A DNA stretch of 64,000 bases from Filobasidium wieringae (lineage: Eukaryota; Basidiomycota; Tremellomycetes; Filobasidiales; Filobasidiaceae). Each line of letters begins with the position of its first letter. Positions within the stretch are counted from its first letter, which is position 1. Location of the stretch: contig BCIV01000011.1 of assembly GCA_001600055.1 (NCBI GenBank), positions 434,001 through 498,000 of the forward strand, read 5' to 3'. This document shows positions 20,984-32,067 of this stretch, in pieces. The notes under the pieces are model-generated. The model did not search any database. It worked only from the letters and a program-made list of their open reading frames with translations, and was not told the DNA's origin. The position numbers and the translations under genes are program-made.

Positions 20984-22463
20984 CTAACTATCTTTAGATT
21001 TCTTGCTCTTCTTCTGTGAACCGAACGAATGAAAGATCAGTGCCCGCCCACTCATCCGACGTCCCCGGGGCTTCAAGACGACTCACCTCCTTCTTGGTCT
21101 TTTCCTTCTCCTCCTTCTCCTCCCCGTCCCTCTTACGTTTCTTGTTCTTCTCCTTGACCGGTGAACCCATCTCCGCAGCGGTCTCGACGGTGGAACGTCC
21201 CTTCTTCTCCTGCTCCTTCTTCTCCCTCTTTCTCCTCTTCTTCTCCGCCTTTTCCTCCTCGGGGCTCAAAGCCGGTCGTTCGGGTGACAGATCTTCTTTC
21301 CCTTTACCCTTCTTGTCCCTCTTTTCCTTTTTCGACTTCGATTTCCCTTCCGCGGGGGAACAAGGGATGGGCGTGGGGGTGTTCATCTCGCTCCTAACCT
21401 TGTTCAGATCGCCAGCACTACCCAACCCCGCCCCTCCCACTCCCACTTCCGCCTGTCCCCTCGCCTCGTCCCCCTGCCCGTCCTCATCCTCATCATCGAC
21501 CCGATCGTTGTTCTCGAAAGTGATCTTCTTCCCTTCAAACTCCTTTGCGACCGAACTATACCCACCCCCGATCTTCTCATCCGGTCCGAAATCCGGTGGA
21601 GCCTCTCCGGCTCGTAACGCCTTCCGAACGGCTAGTTTTCGACGAAAGTATTCCCCCACGCTCAGAGGGGAGACGAGGACCTTGTTAGCCTCCTCTATCG
21701 CTTTGGCGGATTCCTCGGACTGTTTCTTCCTTTTCAACTGTTCTGCCAGGGAAGAGGATGAGAGGGAGAGGGAGGATGGGCCGGGGCCGCCGGGGGTCGA
21801 GGGGGGGAGGGGGGAGGAGGGGAGGGAGGAGATGGGAATCCCGAGGATCTCCGCCATCGCTGCCGGACTGGAAGCGGCGAGTCGTTTCGACCGGACGTAT
21901 TTCCCACGGGAAGAGTTGATCAGGGGAATAGGAGTTGGTGATATTATCGTCGGGGTAGGATCTTCTTCCGTTGGAGTGGATTCCCTAGAGGTATCGAATA
22001 CCATGGGACCGGTGACGACCTTGATCTCCCCCTCTCCCTCGGCAACATGAGCCGTCCCAGCCTTCTTCAACCGAGCGAACAGAGTGTTCAACCCTTCACC
22101 TGCACCCCCGATATCTGCCCCTTCCTTCATCGCACGGGCGACACCGATCCCGGACGTATCGAGCTTTCGGGTCACCTTGATATGATCCTTGTTCCCCTGG
22201 TTCTCCATCGACCCTAACCCCTGGGTCGGGTCCCAGCCGAATTTCGCCAGGTGTTGGTATGAGAATCGGTTGGTGTCTGGTAAGAGAACGAGAAGCGTTG
22301 CAAGGAAAACGTCGTGAAGAAAACAAGCAGGAACGGTCTGATCAGCCGTTTGTTGATGGAGATCTGTCATCAGCGTCAATCGACGAGACTCACCTTGACT
22401 CCATCCTAAATTCCTCGGATCGGCCGAGATCTTTTGTTTCGATTTCCTCTCTGCTAGACCCAT
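20984..22463 (-). CDS. PXR1: G-patch protein Pxr1/Gno1 (PINX1 homologue)
   Basis: Nucleolar G-patch cofactor (of the DEAH helicase Prp43 in yeast) for rRNA and snoRNA processing; the animal homologue also inhibits telomerase. ATG 22461-22463 begins MGLAERKSKQKISADPRN, the PINX1 signature, followed by LGWSQ. The intron at 22277-22393 (117 nt) has no in-frame stop and a length divisible by three. Splicing gives SQDTNRFSYQHLAKFGW and the G-patch core DPTQGLGSMENQGNKDHIKV. A long Pro/Ser/Gly region precedes a Lys-rich tail (KKRRKREKKEQEKK). The final intron is 21014-21086, joining KKE to KKSKKSKDS and stop 20984-20986; reading through it instead would stop at 20994. The start is well supported by the conserved first residues. 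Confidence 0.88.
22277..22393 (-). other. Stop-free, length-multiple-of-3 intron in PXR1
   Basis: The donor GTGAGT is at 22393-22388 and the acceptor CAG ends at 22277, giving 117 nt or 39 codons with no stop in the host frame. The intron interrupts the G-patch region between WSQ and TNRF. Retention would insert 39 residues without frameshift. Confidence 0.75.
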
Positions 22464-22855
22464 CTCGATTGGTTGTACACTGGGTATGCTCTGGTGGAGA
22501 CGACAGCTCAAGGTATTAGGTGCGGTTATCGAGTGTACCTCGAGTCGCTCAGACAGATGAAATTTAGAGCAAAGACTGCTAGTGGACCGGGTCGTGTGGG
22601 AGTGATTGAGCGGACATGGGATGGTTTGGTACGTTGCATACGGCTGGGGATGTCCGCTGGTGATAACGTCATCAGGATGTCACCGGTATCGTTGCTCTCG
22701 ATCGATGAGCTGACGAGTCGACATTATCAACAACGAGATCGCCTCGAAACCAGATTTCACTCTGATTCTCTCTCTTTTCCGTCACTTCTCACTTGATGGC
22801 AACACCCTCCATCCTCAACCTACACAGATACACCGCCTACTTGCACTCGATAAAC
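22464..22855. promoter_or_regulatory. Divergent PXR1/PAF-acetylhydrolase promoter
   Basis: This interval of about 390 bp lies between the PXR1 start and the preferred PAF-AH start. A CT-rich stretch at 22755-22790 precedes the first in-frame ATG at 22796. No specific sites are assigned. Confidence 0.45.
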
Positions 22856-24631
22856 ATGTCATACATCCCACCCATAATCACAGGCGGTCTCCCCATCCCC
22901 TTCTCAGGCCCACACAACGTCGGCTACGCTTCCTTCCGTCACTCACCCTCTAACCCCTATACTCTGTCCGCTCCTACGTTCGTGAACAAGAACTCGGTCA
23001 CCGGGAAGGAAGAGAAGATCGAAGCTCTTGGTGTGAGAGGGGTGGAGTATTCGGTTTACTATCCCTGTGAGAAACCCAAGGGGGGTTGGTTTTGGCAGAG
23101 AGGGAAACAGGGCGGTAGTATCAGTTGGTTACCTAGGTCAGAGTGACGTTTTTGCCTGAAGGGTCTGTCGTAGTGTACTGATCCTGTTGATTCGTATGAC
23201 AGACCGGTTGAATTCATCTTGGAGGGATACAGGCGATTCGCAGGCGATCATCCTTTACTAAAAGCAGCAGGTTCGTCCCCTCCCCCACCATCGCTCCATT
23301 ATCACCACAACCTCACCCTCTTCTCCCTCTCCCTCTCCCTCAGCCCCCTTTCTGAAATTCACCGGTAATCGCCTGACCGCCCCTCTCTACCCCCTCGCCC
23401 CCCTCCTACCCCCCACCTCTCAATCACAGAAACGTAAACTCGTCATCTTCTCACACGGACTGGCCGGTACGAAGACGGCCTATTCCGCCATCTGCGCGGG
23501 TTTGGCGAGCGAGGGGAATATCGTACTCGCCATCGCCCATGCGGATGGGAGTGGACCGGGGGTCATGCTCTATGATCAAGGGGAGGGGCGGGATGTTGTC
23601 AGGTTGGGGTATTTGAAGTTTCCGGAATTAGAGTGAGTCGTTTTGTTCTTTTTCAAGGTCGTCGATCGTGCAAGAGAGGCTGATCGAATTTGCGCGCATG
23701 CGAACAGTTGGACACCGGAGAGGACTCCGGGAGTGATGTCCCTTCGTTCTAAACAACTCGATATCAGGGTCTCAGAGGTCTACGAAACCTATACATCTTT
23801 CTCGAAATTCATCTCCTCCGGCTCGACCTCTCTACCACACTTCCATCTGTACAAGGAGGACGGACCTCCTCCCCCGACCCACTCGACGGAACTCGAATCG
23901 GAACGAGCCTGGTTGGATTCCTGGCGCGGGACGGTGGATACGAACGACCTCACGCTCGTCGGGCATAGTTTCGGGGGAGGAACGCTCTTACATTTACTCT
24001 CCACCAGACCGGCCAGGGGGTTCGAGAGGTTGCCAGTGCGGAAGGCGGTGGCGCTTGATCCTTGGGTCGATCCTCTCCCTACACCAGGGAAACCGGGGGA
24101 GGTGGATGAGAGTCAACCTCGGGTACCGATCTTGGTGAGTCTCACAGATGGTTTGTTATCTTGAAACGGGAGATCGCTTATACGGGTCGATATGCGGACA
24201 GGCGATCAATTCGGAAGGATTCACCTTGTGGAGGACACACTTTGATCGGCTCAGCGGATTGATCAGGAAGACGAGTGGGAGTTTGGTCTCCATCATCGGG
24301 TGTGATCGTAAGTCAACCGCCCTCTCAGGACTTCCCGCGCTGATCACGGCAAATATTACAATCGACAGATCAAACGTTCTCCGACTTCCCACTCCTCATC
24401 ACCGCACCTTCCGCGACGAAACTCATCACGACCATCAACTCGCTCATGAATTCTTTCCTACATGACGAGCTCTCCTCCAACCCGAACGTGGAGGGGAAAC
24501 AACCGGACAAGGGGAAATACGCGACGAAGAATAATGAAAAGGGGAAACAGGGGTTGGATGGTAAATGGGGTGACGTGGTTGTGCATGAGATCGGGGAGAG
24601 CAGTAAGGGGAGTAGTACCAGTAGGTTGTAG
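22856..24631 (+). CDS. Platelet-activating factor acetylhydrolase-like alpha/beta hydrolase
   Basis: Serine esterase of the PAF-AH (PLA2 group VII / PAF-AH II) family, hydrolysing short or oxidised acyl chains from phospholipids. The preferred start is ATG 22856 (MSYIPPIITGGLPIPFSG); an in-frame ATG at 22796 would add 20 residues. Domains in order: NVGYASFRHS, YYPCEKPKGGWF, SWLPRPVEFI, then after an intron KLVIFSHGLAGTKTAYS with the oxyanion turn, IAHADGSG, the nucleophile elbow LVGHSFGGGT (near 23960), KAVALDPWVDPL carrying the likely catalytic Asp, and DHQTFSDFPLLI carrying the catalytic His (spliced near 24368). This is a complete Ser-Asp-His set. The C-terminal tail is Lys/Gly-rich and hydrophilic. 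No signal peptide is evident, so the protein is probably cytosolic or membrane-associated. About five introns. Confidence 0.87.
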
Positions 24632-25256
24632 TTGGAGGAGGTGTATTTCTCGTTGTGTAGCATTGTACCGGTAGATGTATGCGATTGTAGGTTAGTCAAG
24701 ATAATAATCTGTGTGTGTGTGCTCAGGTCGGGTGGACGAACGGTCTGAGCTCACTGGGCTCGCGATCAAAACAACGCCGAGATCGCTAAGAGTTCCCTCC
24801 CGTTCACGTTCACAAGCACAGGAAGACGACGACGTGAACCGTGTTTGTCCCTGGATCGACCAGCATCTCGACCAGCGATCCCTCGATTTCCTGCTATCTC
24901 TTGTCGACAAGTCTAGGATATATATCGTCAACAAGTGCCAGACGGTCTGACTTGGCCAGGCTGGATTAAACCAGGTTGCACCCACCACCTACGCGTGAGT
25001 AATTCGGATCTCTGAAAGAGCGAGAGATTACTGTGTTGGGTAATTCAATCTACTCAATGCTCGCTCGTCCGTGAAGCAATCTGATGCGAGCTTGTTATCA
25101 CCTAGAAGACCTTCCCTGGTACCTCAGCTCGACATAGCTCTTAACGTTCAATTCAGGGAAATTCACACACTCCTTAATCGGACTCGGATGTCAGCTTGAT
25201 CGCCTCATCTCAACCTCTGTCCCTCTTGATCGACCTCACGGATTGCTTCTACCATC
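24632..25256. promoter_or_regulatory. Intergenic, upstream of sirtuin
   Basis: This 625-bp region contains a TG microsatellite near 24710-24721, AGCTCGAC-type palindromic sequence and a CT-rich leader before the sirtuin start. No exon with family similarity was found. Confidence 0.45.
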
Positions 25257-28239
25257 ATGACGATAACTCTCCCCCTCAATCTGGCACAGTTTCCTAAACC
25301 CATATCCGACGATTCAGCTCAACCTCAAGCCGAACCCGTCCCCCCTGCGTTACCTCTCCCGGCCGAATCTCTACTCAAATTCACTAAGCGAGATTTTCGT
25401 AAAACGTTCTCCACCCCGGTCCAATCCGCCTTTCCTTCCCACAAACAATCCACCCCAGAATTACCTAGAGCCAAGACGCTGGAAGATTTACCTGCTTCTG
25501 GCAGTACGGGGACGGGGAACGTTTTCGGATTTGGAGATATTCCGGATGATGTGACCTATGGGTTGGCGAGGACCGCTCAGGCCGTGAGACAAGCTAGAAG
25601 GGTCATTATCGTTTGTGGTGAGTGAAAAGCTTCAAGGCATTTCTAGGGTATGAGCCAGGGAGCTTATGTCGTTTCAATCTTCACGTTCCCGATCGTTTGC
25701 AGGTGCGGGAATCTCGACACCTGCGATACCCGATTTCAGATCTTCTACCGGACTGTTCAAGACTCTCGCGAAGGATCCTTACTCCAACTTGGGTTCTTCT
25801 TCCACCTCCACCTCGACTGAACTCCCCTCTCCACCGGCAGAACCTCTAATGGAGGGGAGAATCAAACGAAGGAAAAGCATGGTCTCGGACGGGGAACGGA
25901 GATCGAGACGGTCCACCGTAGCGAAGGCTATCGATGAGCCCGAGCAAGAGGAGAAGAAGCCGGATCAGGAGGTCCCACCGAAGAAGATGACCGTGGGAGG
26001 AGTAGGAGGGATCAGAAGTGGGAAGGATCTGTTCGACGTCAGATGTCTATCCGACCCGGCGTTATTACCAGCTCATCATTCTCTCCTCAATACTCTCCAT
26101 CGCTTGACAATGAAGACTGAACCGACGAAGTTCCACAATTATATGAAGGATCTTGACGATGAAGGAAGACTATTGAGGGTCTATACGCAGAACATCGATG
26201 GGCTGGAGAAGAAGGTGGGGTTGGACTTGAGAGCACCTGGAGGTGGATTGAAAGGGTTAGAAGGAGGGAGGAAATTCAAGCGAGAGAGAAGTAGGAAGAG
26301 TATTGTCCTGGACGCTCCATCGAACAATTCGCAACCTCCTTTAAGTGAACTACGTGCTGGGTCATGTTCATCTCAGAATCAAGGGTCAGAAGCGAGCAAT
26401 CCTCAAAGTAGAGAGAGCACTCCCTCTCTCTTCTCGTCAGCGGACGAATCAGGGGCTAGTCTCAGCGAGGCGGAAAGGGCCCTTCTTGAAAGCGACACGG
26501 CTCGGAGTCGGTCCACTACCCCACTAGCTGTTCTGCGAGAACAATGTGAAGGGAGTGATTCACCTGACACTCCCGCTTCCGCTAGATCGGATTGCACAGT
26601 CAGGACGGATCTGTCCGCTAAATATGGATACTTGAGAGATGAGGAACCCAAGACGGTCATCGAGACCTCCGAACCTGCAAGCAAATCTAGCCTCTTGCCG
26701 AGAGCAGTCCCCCTGCATGGTGTCCTGGCCACTATGGACTGCACAAGGTGTTCCTTTACTCAACAGTTTGGAGAACTGTATCCTCTTCCTGCTGAACTCC
26801 TCTCTTGTCCTTCTTGCGAGGAGAATCAGGAAGAGCGGTTGGCTGCCAATCAACGGGCGAGATCTGTTGGTGTACTTCGTGCGAGTGTCTTGCTCTACAA
26901 CGAACCGTCCAAGCATGATATGGCTATCGGAGAGATCGTGGAGAGGGACGTTTTAGGTGTAAAGAAAGACGACCGCCCTGACCTACTCATCGTAGCTGGA
27001 ACCACACTCAAGATCCCTGGGGTCATCAAGATTGTCAAACAGCTCGCGAACGCTCTCAGAATGAACTATCCTGACGAAAAGGTCAAAGCCAAGATGAAAC
27101 GGCGGGCGGCGAACAGGAAGCGGAAGAGGAAGATGAGGGACGAAGGGACATTGCTAGAGGACACGGATGAAAGTGAGGAAGAAAGCGAGAACGAGGCGGA
27201 TGATGATCCGTTCACTGTGGACAACTTCCCCATTAGGACCATTCTGCTCAATCGGGATGCCCCTGGAAAAGTCTGGGAAGATTCATTTGACGTCTGGGTA
27301 CAGGGTGATCTCCAGGATTTCATGTACAACTGGGTGAAGCGTGGACCTACCCCGGCCGTGGTGGAGTGCTCGTATTCTGAGTCCATGTGGAAGAAAGGCA
27401 ACAGGGAAAGAGACATCTTGGCCGAAAAGCGTCGACATGTCGCACTTGGACTTTCGGAGGGGTCGTTGTTTAGCTCAAGTTCCAGCCAGTGGAATTCTGC
27501 CAACAAGAAGAAGACCATCAAATTACTAAACAAGGAAACCAGGGAATGGATGGATCGTCAACCAGTAGGATGGGAGAACCAAGTGTTCGAAAACACCAGC
27601 CATATCAATCAAATCAAACTAGTCTTCAGGAAGGATGTGGCGGAAAAATGGGCGGCCAGCGTGAAGCTGTCCTCTTCGGCTTTGTCAATCACCGAAGAGG
27701 TCGATGAATCGCAACAAGCCGATGAGACGGAACCTGCTGCTGCACCGGAAGAACCCCCTACGAAACCGAAAAGGAAGTCCACCCCAAAAATGAACAAGGC
27801 GAAAGACGTTGCGGATCCTGCACCTTCAAAAGTGAAGCAGAAAGCCCGTTCCGGTCGGAAACCAAACAGCGCTAAGCAAAGCAATTCGGTCATTACTTTC
27901 ACCGCTTCTAAACCAGGAACGAAGGGTGTCAAGGAAAAGAAAGCAAATACCGCCTCTCGACAACGTCGAACCGGAGAGAGATCGGATTGGAACAGATTGG
28001 TCGACGGTAGTTTATCACCCGCTCCTCCATCAGAGTATGAATCGGAAACATGCGTGAAGGTTCCTACGGTACCTATTACTAGCGTTACTACCACACGGAG
28101 AGGAAAGGCTTCAAAGAATGCGGTTGATCTCCCAATCAAACCTGCCGATGTGGCTCTCGTCCCCGCTGTGGAAGAAATGCATCGACGGAGCACTCGCAAA
28201 CGAACGGAAACGAAGAAGCTATTGCCAGGACAGACCTGA
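25257..28239 (+). CDS. Sir2-family NAD-dependent deacetylase, Hst3/Hst4-like
   Basis: Class I sirtuin of the Hst3/Hst4 type, whose known role is removing histone H3 Lys56 acetylation. ATG 25257 begins a Pro-rich N-terminus. An intron (about 25620-25701) interrupts the cofactor loop between VIIVCG and AGISTPAIPDFRSSTGLF. Later features: AHHSLLNTLHR, then LLRVYTQNIDGLEKKVGL with the Asn/Asp pair for NAD, a disordered insert of about 130 residues rich in Ser/Arg, the catalytic His in VPLHGVLATMD, zinc cysteines CTRC and CPSC, and DLLIVAGTTLKIPGV. The C-terminal third is Lys/Arg/Ser-rich (KRRAANRKRKRK, a likely nuclear signal). The rest of the gene is one long exon. Oddity: the loop lacks the Gly normally just before IPDFR. 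Hst3 versus Hst4 cannot be separated here. Confidence 0.85.
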
Positions 28240-28574
28240 TTTGATTTCTCTAAATTTTTACTCCCATCTTTTTGCCTCGCGACCTCTCTTTTCTAGGTTA
28301 TCGGTACATCTACCGTTGGCATGTACAACTAGAGCTGTCTCATTAATGTACTTCGAGGAGACGTGGCCTGTAATATTGCATCTCATCAGTCTGTCACAGC
28401 ACACATTGAATTCCACTCGACTCGATGCGCTTGACGCGCTTTCAATTGGCTTTTATGCGTAACTCATCAACTTGCTGCAGATATCAACATCTAGATCGAA
28501 CAGACAGGCCAGACATACGATACCTTTCAGACTGAGCCCCATCCACTTGAACACAAATACACCTTACTCTTATT
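28240..28574 (+). promoter_or_regulatory. Sirtuin 3' region and bL31m promoter
   Basis: This 335-bp intergenic stretch is AT-rich near 28240-28260 and has no recognisable exon. It presumably holds the sirtuin 3' end and the promoter of the next gene. Confidence 0.4.
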
Positions 28575-29087
28575 ATGTCATTCTGCCGAGCATGCAACTC
28601 TCGGGCGATGGTCTCGTCCATCTCGTCCGCCTCATCCTCCTCCACTCGCACCTACTCCGCGAAAGCCTCCTCCCCGTGGACTTCTCGAACGCATACCAAA
28701 AAATCCCCTCGAGTACCCAATCCCCTTCCAGCCATCTACCCTCAACTCGTCATCTTGTCTGATGGATCGTCCTTCACCTCATACACTACCGCACCTTCCC
28801 CCGCTGTTTTACGATTGACCCGGGACGTGACGAATAACCCGCTATGGAACCCCGCTGCGGAAGGGCGAAGGGGTGGAGGTGAGGAAGAAGGAGGTCGACT
28901 GGCTAGATTCAGAGCAAGGTTCGGAACTGGATCACCTGATTCGACGGAGAACAAGACGAGCTCGTCGTCGACATCGTTTGGAGTTTCGGACTTTGATTGG
29001 ATGGGAGAAGAAGCAGGAAAGGCCGAGACGGTGTCTGCAAAGGAGATGAGCGGACCACAGAAGGCGGCCAAGGGAAAGAAAAAGTAG
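28575..29087 (+). CDS. MRPL36: Mitochondrial large-subunit ribosomal protein bL31m
   Basis: A single exon of 170 codons from ATG 28575 to TAG 29085-29087. The first 45 residues are Ser/Arg/Thr-rich without acidic residues, as expected of a mitochondrial presequence. The core PQLVILSDGSSFTSYTT followed by LRLTRDVTNNPLWNP is the signature of fungal bL31m (Mrpl36). A Gly/Glu-rich linker leads to RLARFRARFGTG and the C-terminal FDWMGEE motif. The length is close to the yeast protein's. The Lys-rich end (QKAAKGKKK) could contact rRNA. Function is assigned from the core motif. Confidence 0.78.
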   Translation: MSFCRACNSRAMVSSISSASSSSTRTYSAKASSPWTSRTHTKKSPRVPNPLPAIYPQLVILSDGSSFTSYTTAPSPAVLRLTRDVTNNPLWNPAAEGRRGGGEEEGGRLARFRARFGTGSPDSTENKTSSSSTSFGVSDFDWMGEEAGKAETVSAKEMSGPQKAAKGKKK

Positions 29088-29821
29088 ACGAGGCATATTG
29101 CTTGACACAGAGAAGGGCGACTTCCATTATACAATACTCGCTACCCATACCGACCGGACTGCGAACTCTTACGACCTCACTATTAAAAGCGGGTTGAACT
29201 TTACAACCCGGCCCACATCACCCTCACCAATACCTCATTTCCTTCTCCTGTCCGCATCCCCTTTCGCTTCAGCAACAGACGACGCCTATTCTTCTCGATC
29301 ATGTATCCGGTTCAGCAACATCAACGAATTCGGAGACGGGGATTCATGTAGTCTCATCAGACTCGTACAATCTGTGAAAGACATGGTGATCAGCATGCAT
29401 CACATAAGCCCACTTTTCCAGCAGCGATGGTGCCTATGACTCCAAATTGTTTCCAATGTGCACTGTGATAATTGTACATAGTACGCATTGATTTGTGCTG
29501 TTGTGTTGCAAGCCCCCAGTCCCCTGAACCCACGTGCAAAGCCTAGTAAGGTGCTGAAACGACCTGACAGTGGGAAAAATAACATGCACAGCCTGTTTCA
29601 CACCTAGCTTCATAGTGACAAAGTAATGCGGCCTCATTGATTGTGTACAAGACAGACCCAGCTCCGTATCCTGAAGCAGGCGAGCCGAATCACGTGACCT
29701 AACAACCAGAAATGTTGAGCGAGTGAGACGGATTCTTCAGTAGCTTCTCAATATCGTTTGTTGATCTCGATTAACTTGCGAAGGTCCCTGTCCTGCATAT
29801 ACATAACATTATCTGCTCAAG
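29088..29821. promoter_or_regulatory. Intergenic upstream of ENP1
   Basis: This 734-bp region lacks a convincing exon. Short frames here have no family resemblance. A CACGTG-containing segment (29687-29699, within CGAATCACGTGACC) is a perfect E-box-type palindrome about 130 bp before the ENP1 start and is a plausible bHLH site. Confidence 0.5.
29691..29698. promoter_or_regulatory. CACGTG-core palindrome (TCACGTGA)
   Basis: The eight-base palindrome TCACGTGA lies about 125-130 bp before the bystin start codon. TCACGTGA-type elements are bound by Cbf1/Pho4/MITF-like bHLH proteins in fungi. The sequence is direct; occupancy is inference. Confidence 0.45.
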
Positions 29822-31600
29822 ATGCCTAAAGCTACTTCATCGAACAGAAACAACAAACCGCGGCACACGCCCTTGCACGTCGAGATCAACAAGGACTCTG
29901 ATATGCAAAAGTTCGGAAGAGTCGCCTCAGCCAAAGGAAAATCGAGGGCTAAACAAGGAGATGACGAGGAAGGTGCTGCAGAGGAAGCTGGTGTAGTTGG
30001 AGGGAGGATGTCCAAGAAGATCTTGGACCTTGCAAGGGATCAGCAGGAAGAGGTTATGGGAGAGATGGACGGGGAAGACGATGTTTGGGAAGACGACGAG
30101 GAAGAGGGTGATGATGACGAGGTAGAGAGAATGAAGAAGCCTGATGAGGAGGAAGAGGAAGATCTTGATGAAGGAGATGTCAGCGATGAGGAGTACGCTG
30201 AGCTCGTAAGTTTATTAAACTGGTATGATGCCGTCCGTTACTAATTATACGTTTTGTAGGAAATCGATCCCGAAGATTACGAAACTCTGGCTACCCTGAA
30301 ACGAGGCGGAATCCCTGATTTCTCTGACAACAAAAACTCTACCGACCTCTTATCGTCCCTTCCGAACGAAGATGAGCCCCGTACCCTGGCAGACTTGATC
30401 TTTTCCAAGTTGAACGAGGCAGGTGCGGGTGGAGCAAGTACGCATGGTGGAATCTCGAATGTCCCTGGAGTGCGAGCCATTCCTGCTCAGCCAGGATCCG
30501 ATGCTGGAATGGACGGACCTCTTGATCCAAGAGTTGGTTTGAATCCCAAGGTTGTTGAGGTATATACCAAGTAAGTCAACGCGGCTGTTTCTATCAAGTA
30601 ATGTAAAGACTGATTTGTTATGTTTCATCCGTGCAGAGTCGGAATTCTTCTTTCTCGATACAAGTCCGGTCCTCTTCCTCGAGCACTCAAAATTCTTCCC
30701 TCCCTTCCTCACTGGGCACAACTGCTCGCCCTGACTCAACCTCCCGCATGGACCCCACACGCTACTTATGCCTGTACCAAGATCTTTGTTTCGAATTTGA
30801 AACCTACCGAGGTCCAGGTATTCTTGGAGGGAATCTTGTTGGAGAAAGTCAGGGATAACATGATGGATGGAGAAAGCCGAAAAAGTGGAAAGGGAGGGAA
30901 ATTGGACGTTCAGTTGTACGAGGCGTTGAAGAAGGGTCTGTATAAGCCTGCTGCTTGGTTCAAGGGAATCTTGTTCCCCTTGTGCGAGGTGAGTTCGAGC
31001 ATCTCACACATGTGAAATGTTACGGTAACTGACAGGATCGTACGTTGTGTCTTACAGGGAGGATGTACTCTCAAAGAAGCTACCATCATCGCTTCCGTCC
31101 TTACCAAAATCTCTATTCCCGTCCTCCACTCCGCCGCCGCACTGCTTCGCCTATCGACAATGGAATACACCGGTCCCAACTCTCTCTTCATTCGTGTACT
31201 ACTGGACAAGAAATACGCCTTGCCTTACAAAGTAGTGGACGCTTTGGTCTTCCACTTCATCCGACTGGCAAACACCGGAATGAAAGGAGTCAGGGGAATC
31301 AGTAAGGAGGAGGAAGACAAATTGCCTGTCTTGTGGCACCAGAGTCTGTTGGTCTTCGTACAAAGGTCAGTTCACAAAATTTACTTCGATATAGCCATGC
31401 TCCTTCGTGCTGACCACATCTACATCGTACTTAGATACGGAGCGGATTTGACTCCCGATCAGAAGGACGCCCTATTGGATGTTATTCGAGCACGACCACA
31501 CCCTCAGATTTCCGCCGAGATCAGGCGTGAGATCTTGACGAGCGTCATGAGGGGTGAACCTCGACCGGAAGAAGGCGCTGGAGACGTCGAGATGAAGTAA
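29822..31600 (+). CDS. ENP1: Bystin (Enp1), 40S ribosome assembly factor
   Basis: Bystin/Enp1 is a component of pre-40S particles needed for 18S rRNA processing and export. ATG 29822 starts a basic N-terminus ([17 protein letters not shown]), then [17 protein letters not shown] and a long acidic run (29990-30190). After an intron come [28 protein letters not shown] and [10 protein letters not shown]. The conserved bystin core then reads [56 protein letters not shown], spliced to [15 protein letters not shown], and [20 protein letters not shown]. The last exons encode [12 protein letters not shown] and [17 protein letters not shown], ending at TAA 31598-31600. Five or so introns. A textbook family member with no visible defect. 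Confidence 0.93.
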
Positions 31601-32067
31601 TGATACCTATTAGACAGCTCAGGGTCGAGGACGCTTGTATATCGGGTGTCAGTTTCTATCGTTTTCGGGTTGGTTGTGTTGTTGTATCCCTCGATGACGA
31701 TCGAATCCATTTCGCACTTGTTGACGAGGAAAGAATTCGAGACTTGCTGTGGCTCGATGCAAGTAGGGTACGGGCTGTGAAACGGTACGGGTCGGCGCGA
31801 CCATGAGGGGAAATGAGATTAGCACGATTCCAGTAATGTGTAAGGAGCTGAAGTAACTCCCGATAGACCATGACGAATCGCTGGGATTTGTCACGTGACA
31901 TGAACACCCTAACAGCTACCGCATGGCAGTGACCATGTTTGTTCGCAGAGCTCAACATACTAGATATACTAGTTATACTGATTATACTAGCTATACTCAG
32001 GCTTAGAAATCGACAGCACCCATAGATCTTTTCATCTGCTTTCATCCCCGGTCATCACTTGGTGAAA
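31601..32067. other. Intergenic with short TATACTAG repeats
   Basis: This 467-bp region holds degenerate repeats of the type ACTAGATATACTAGTTATACT at 31958-31998. A CACGTG-core element (TGTCACGTGACA) lies at 31890-31901. No exon was found. It is probably the promoter of the following gene. Confidence 0.45.

Noticed and set aside
21016..22050. Long plus-strand frame of 344 codons
   Set aside because: It is antisense to PXR1; the Ser/Pro/Phe-rich product is the mirror of the Lys/Glu/Gly-rich coding sequence and has no domain.
27609..28199. Minus-strand frame of 196 codons
   Set aside because: It is antisense to the sirtuin C-terminal region; Phe/Ser/Ala-rich composition mirrors Lys/Glu/Pro codons.
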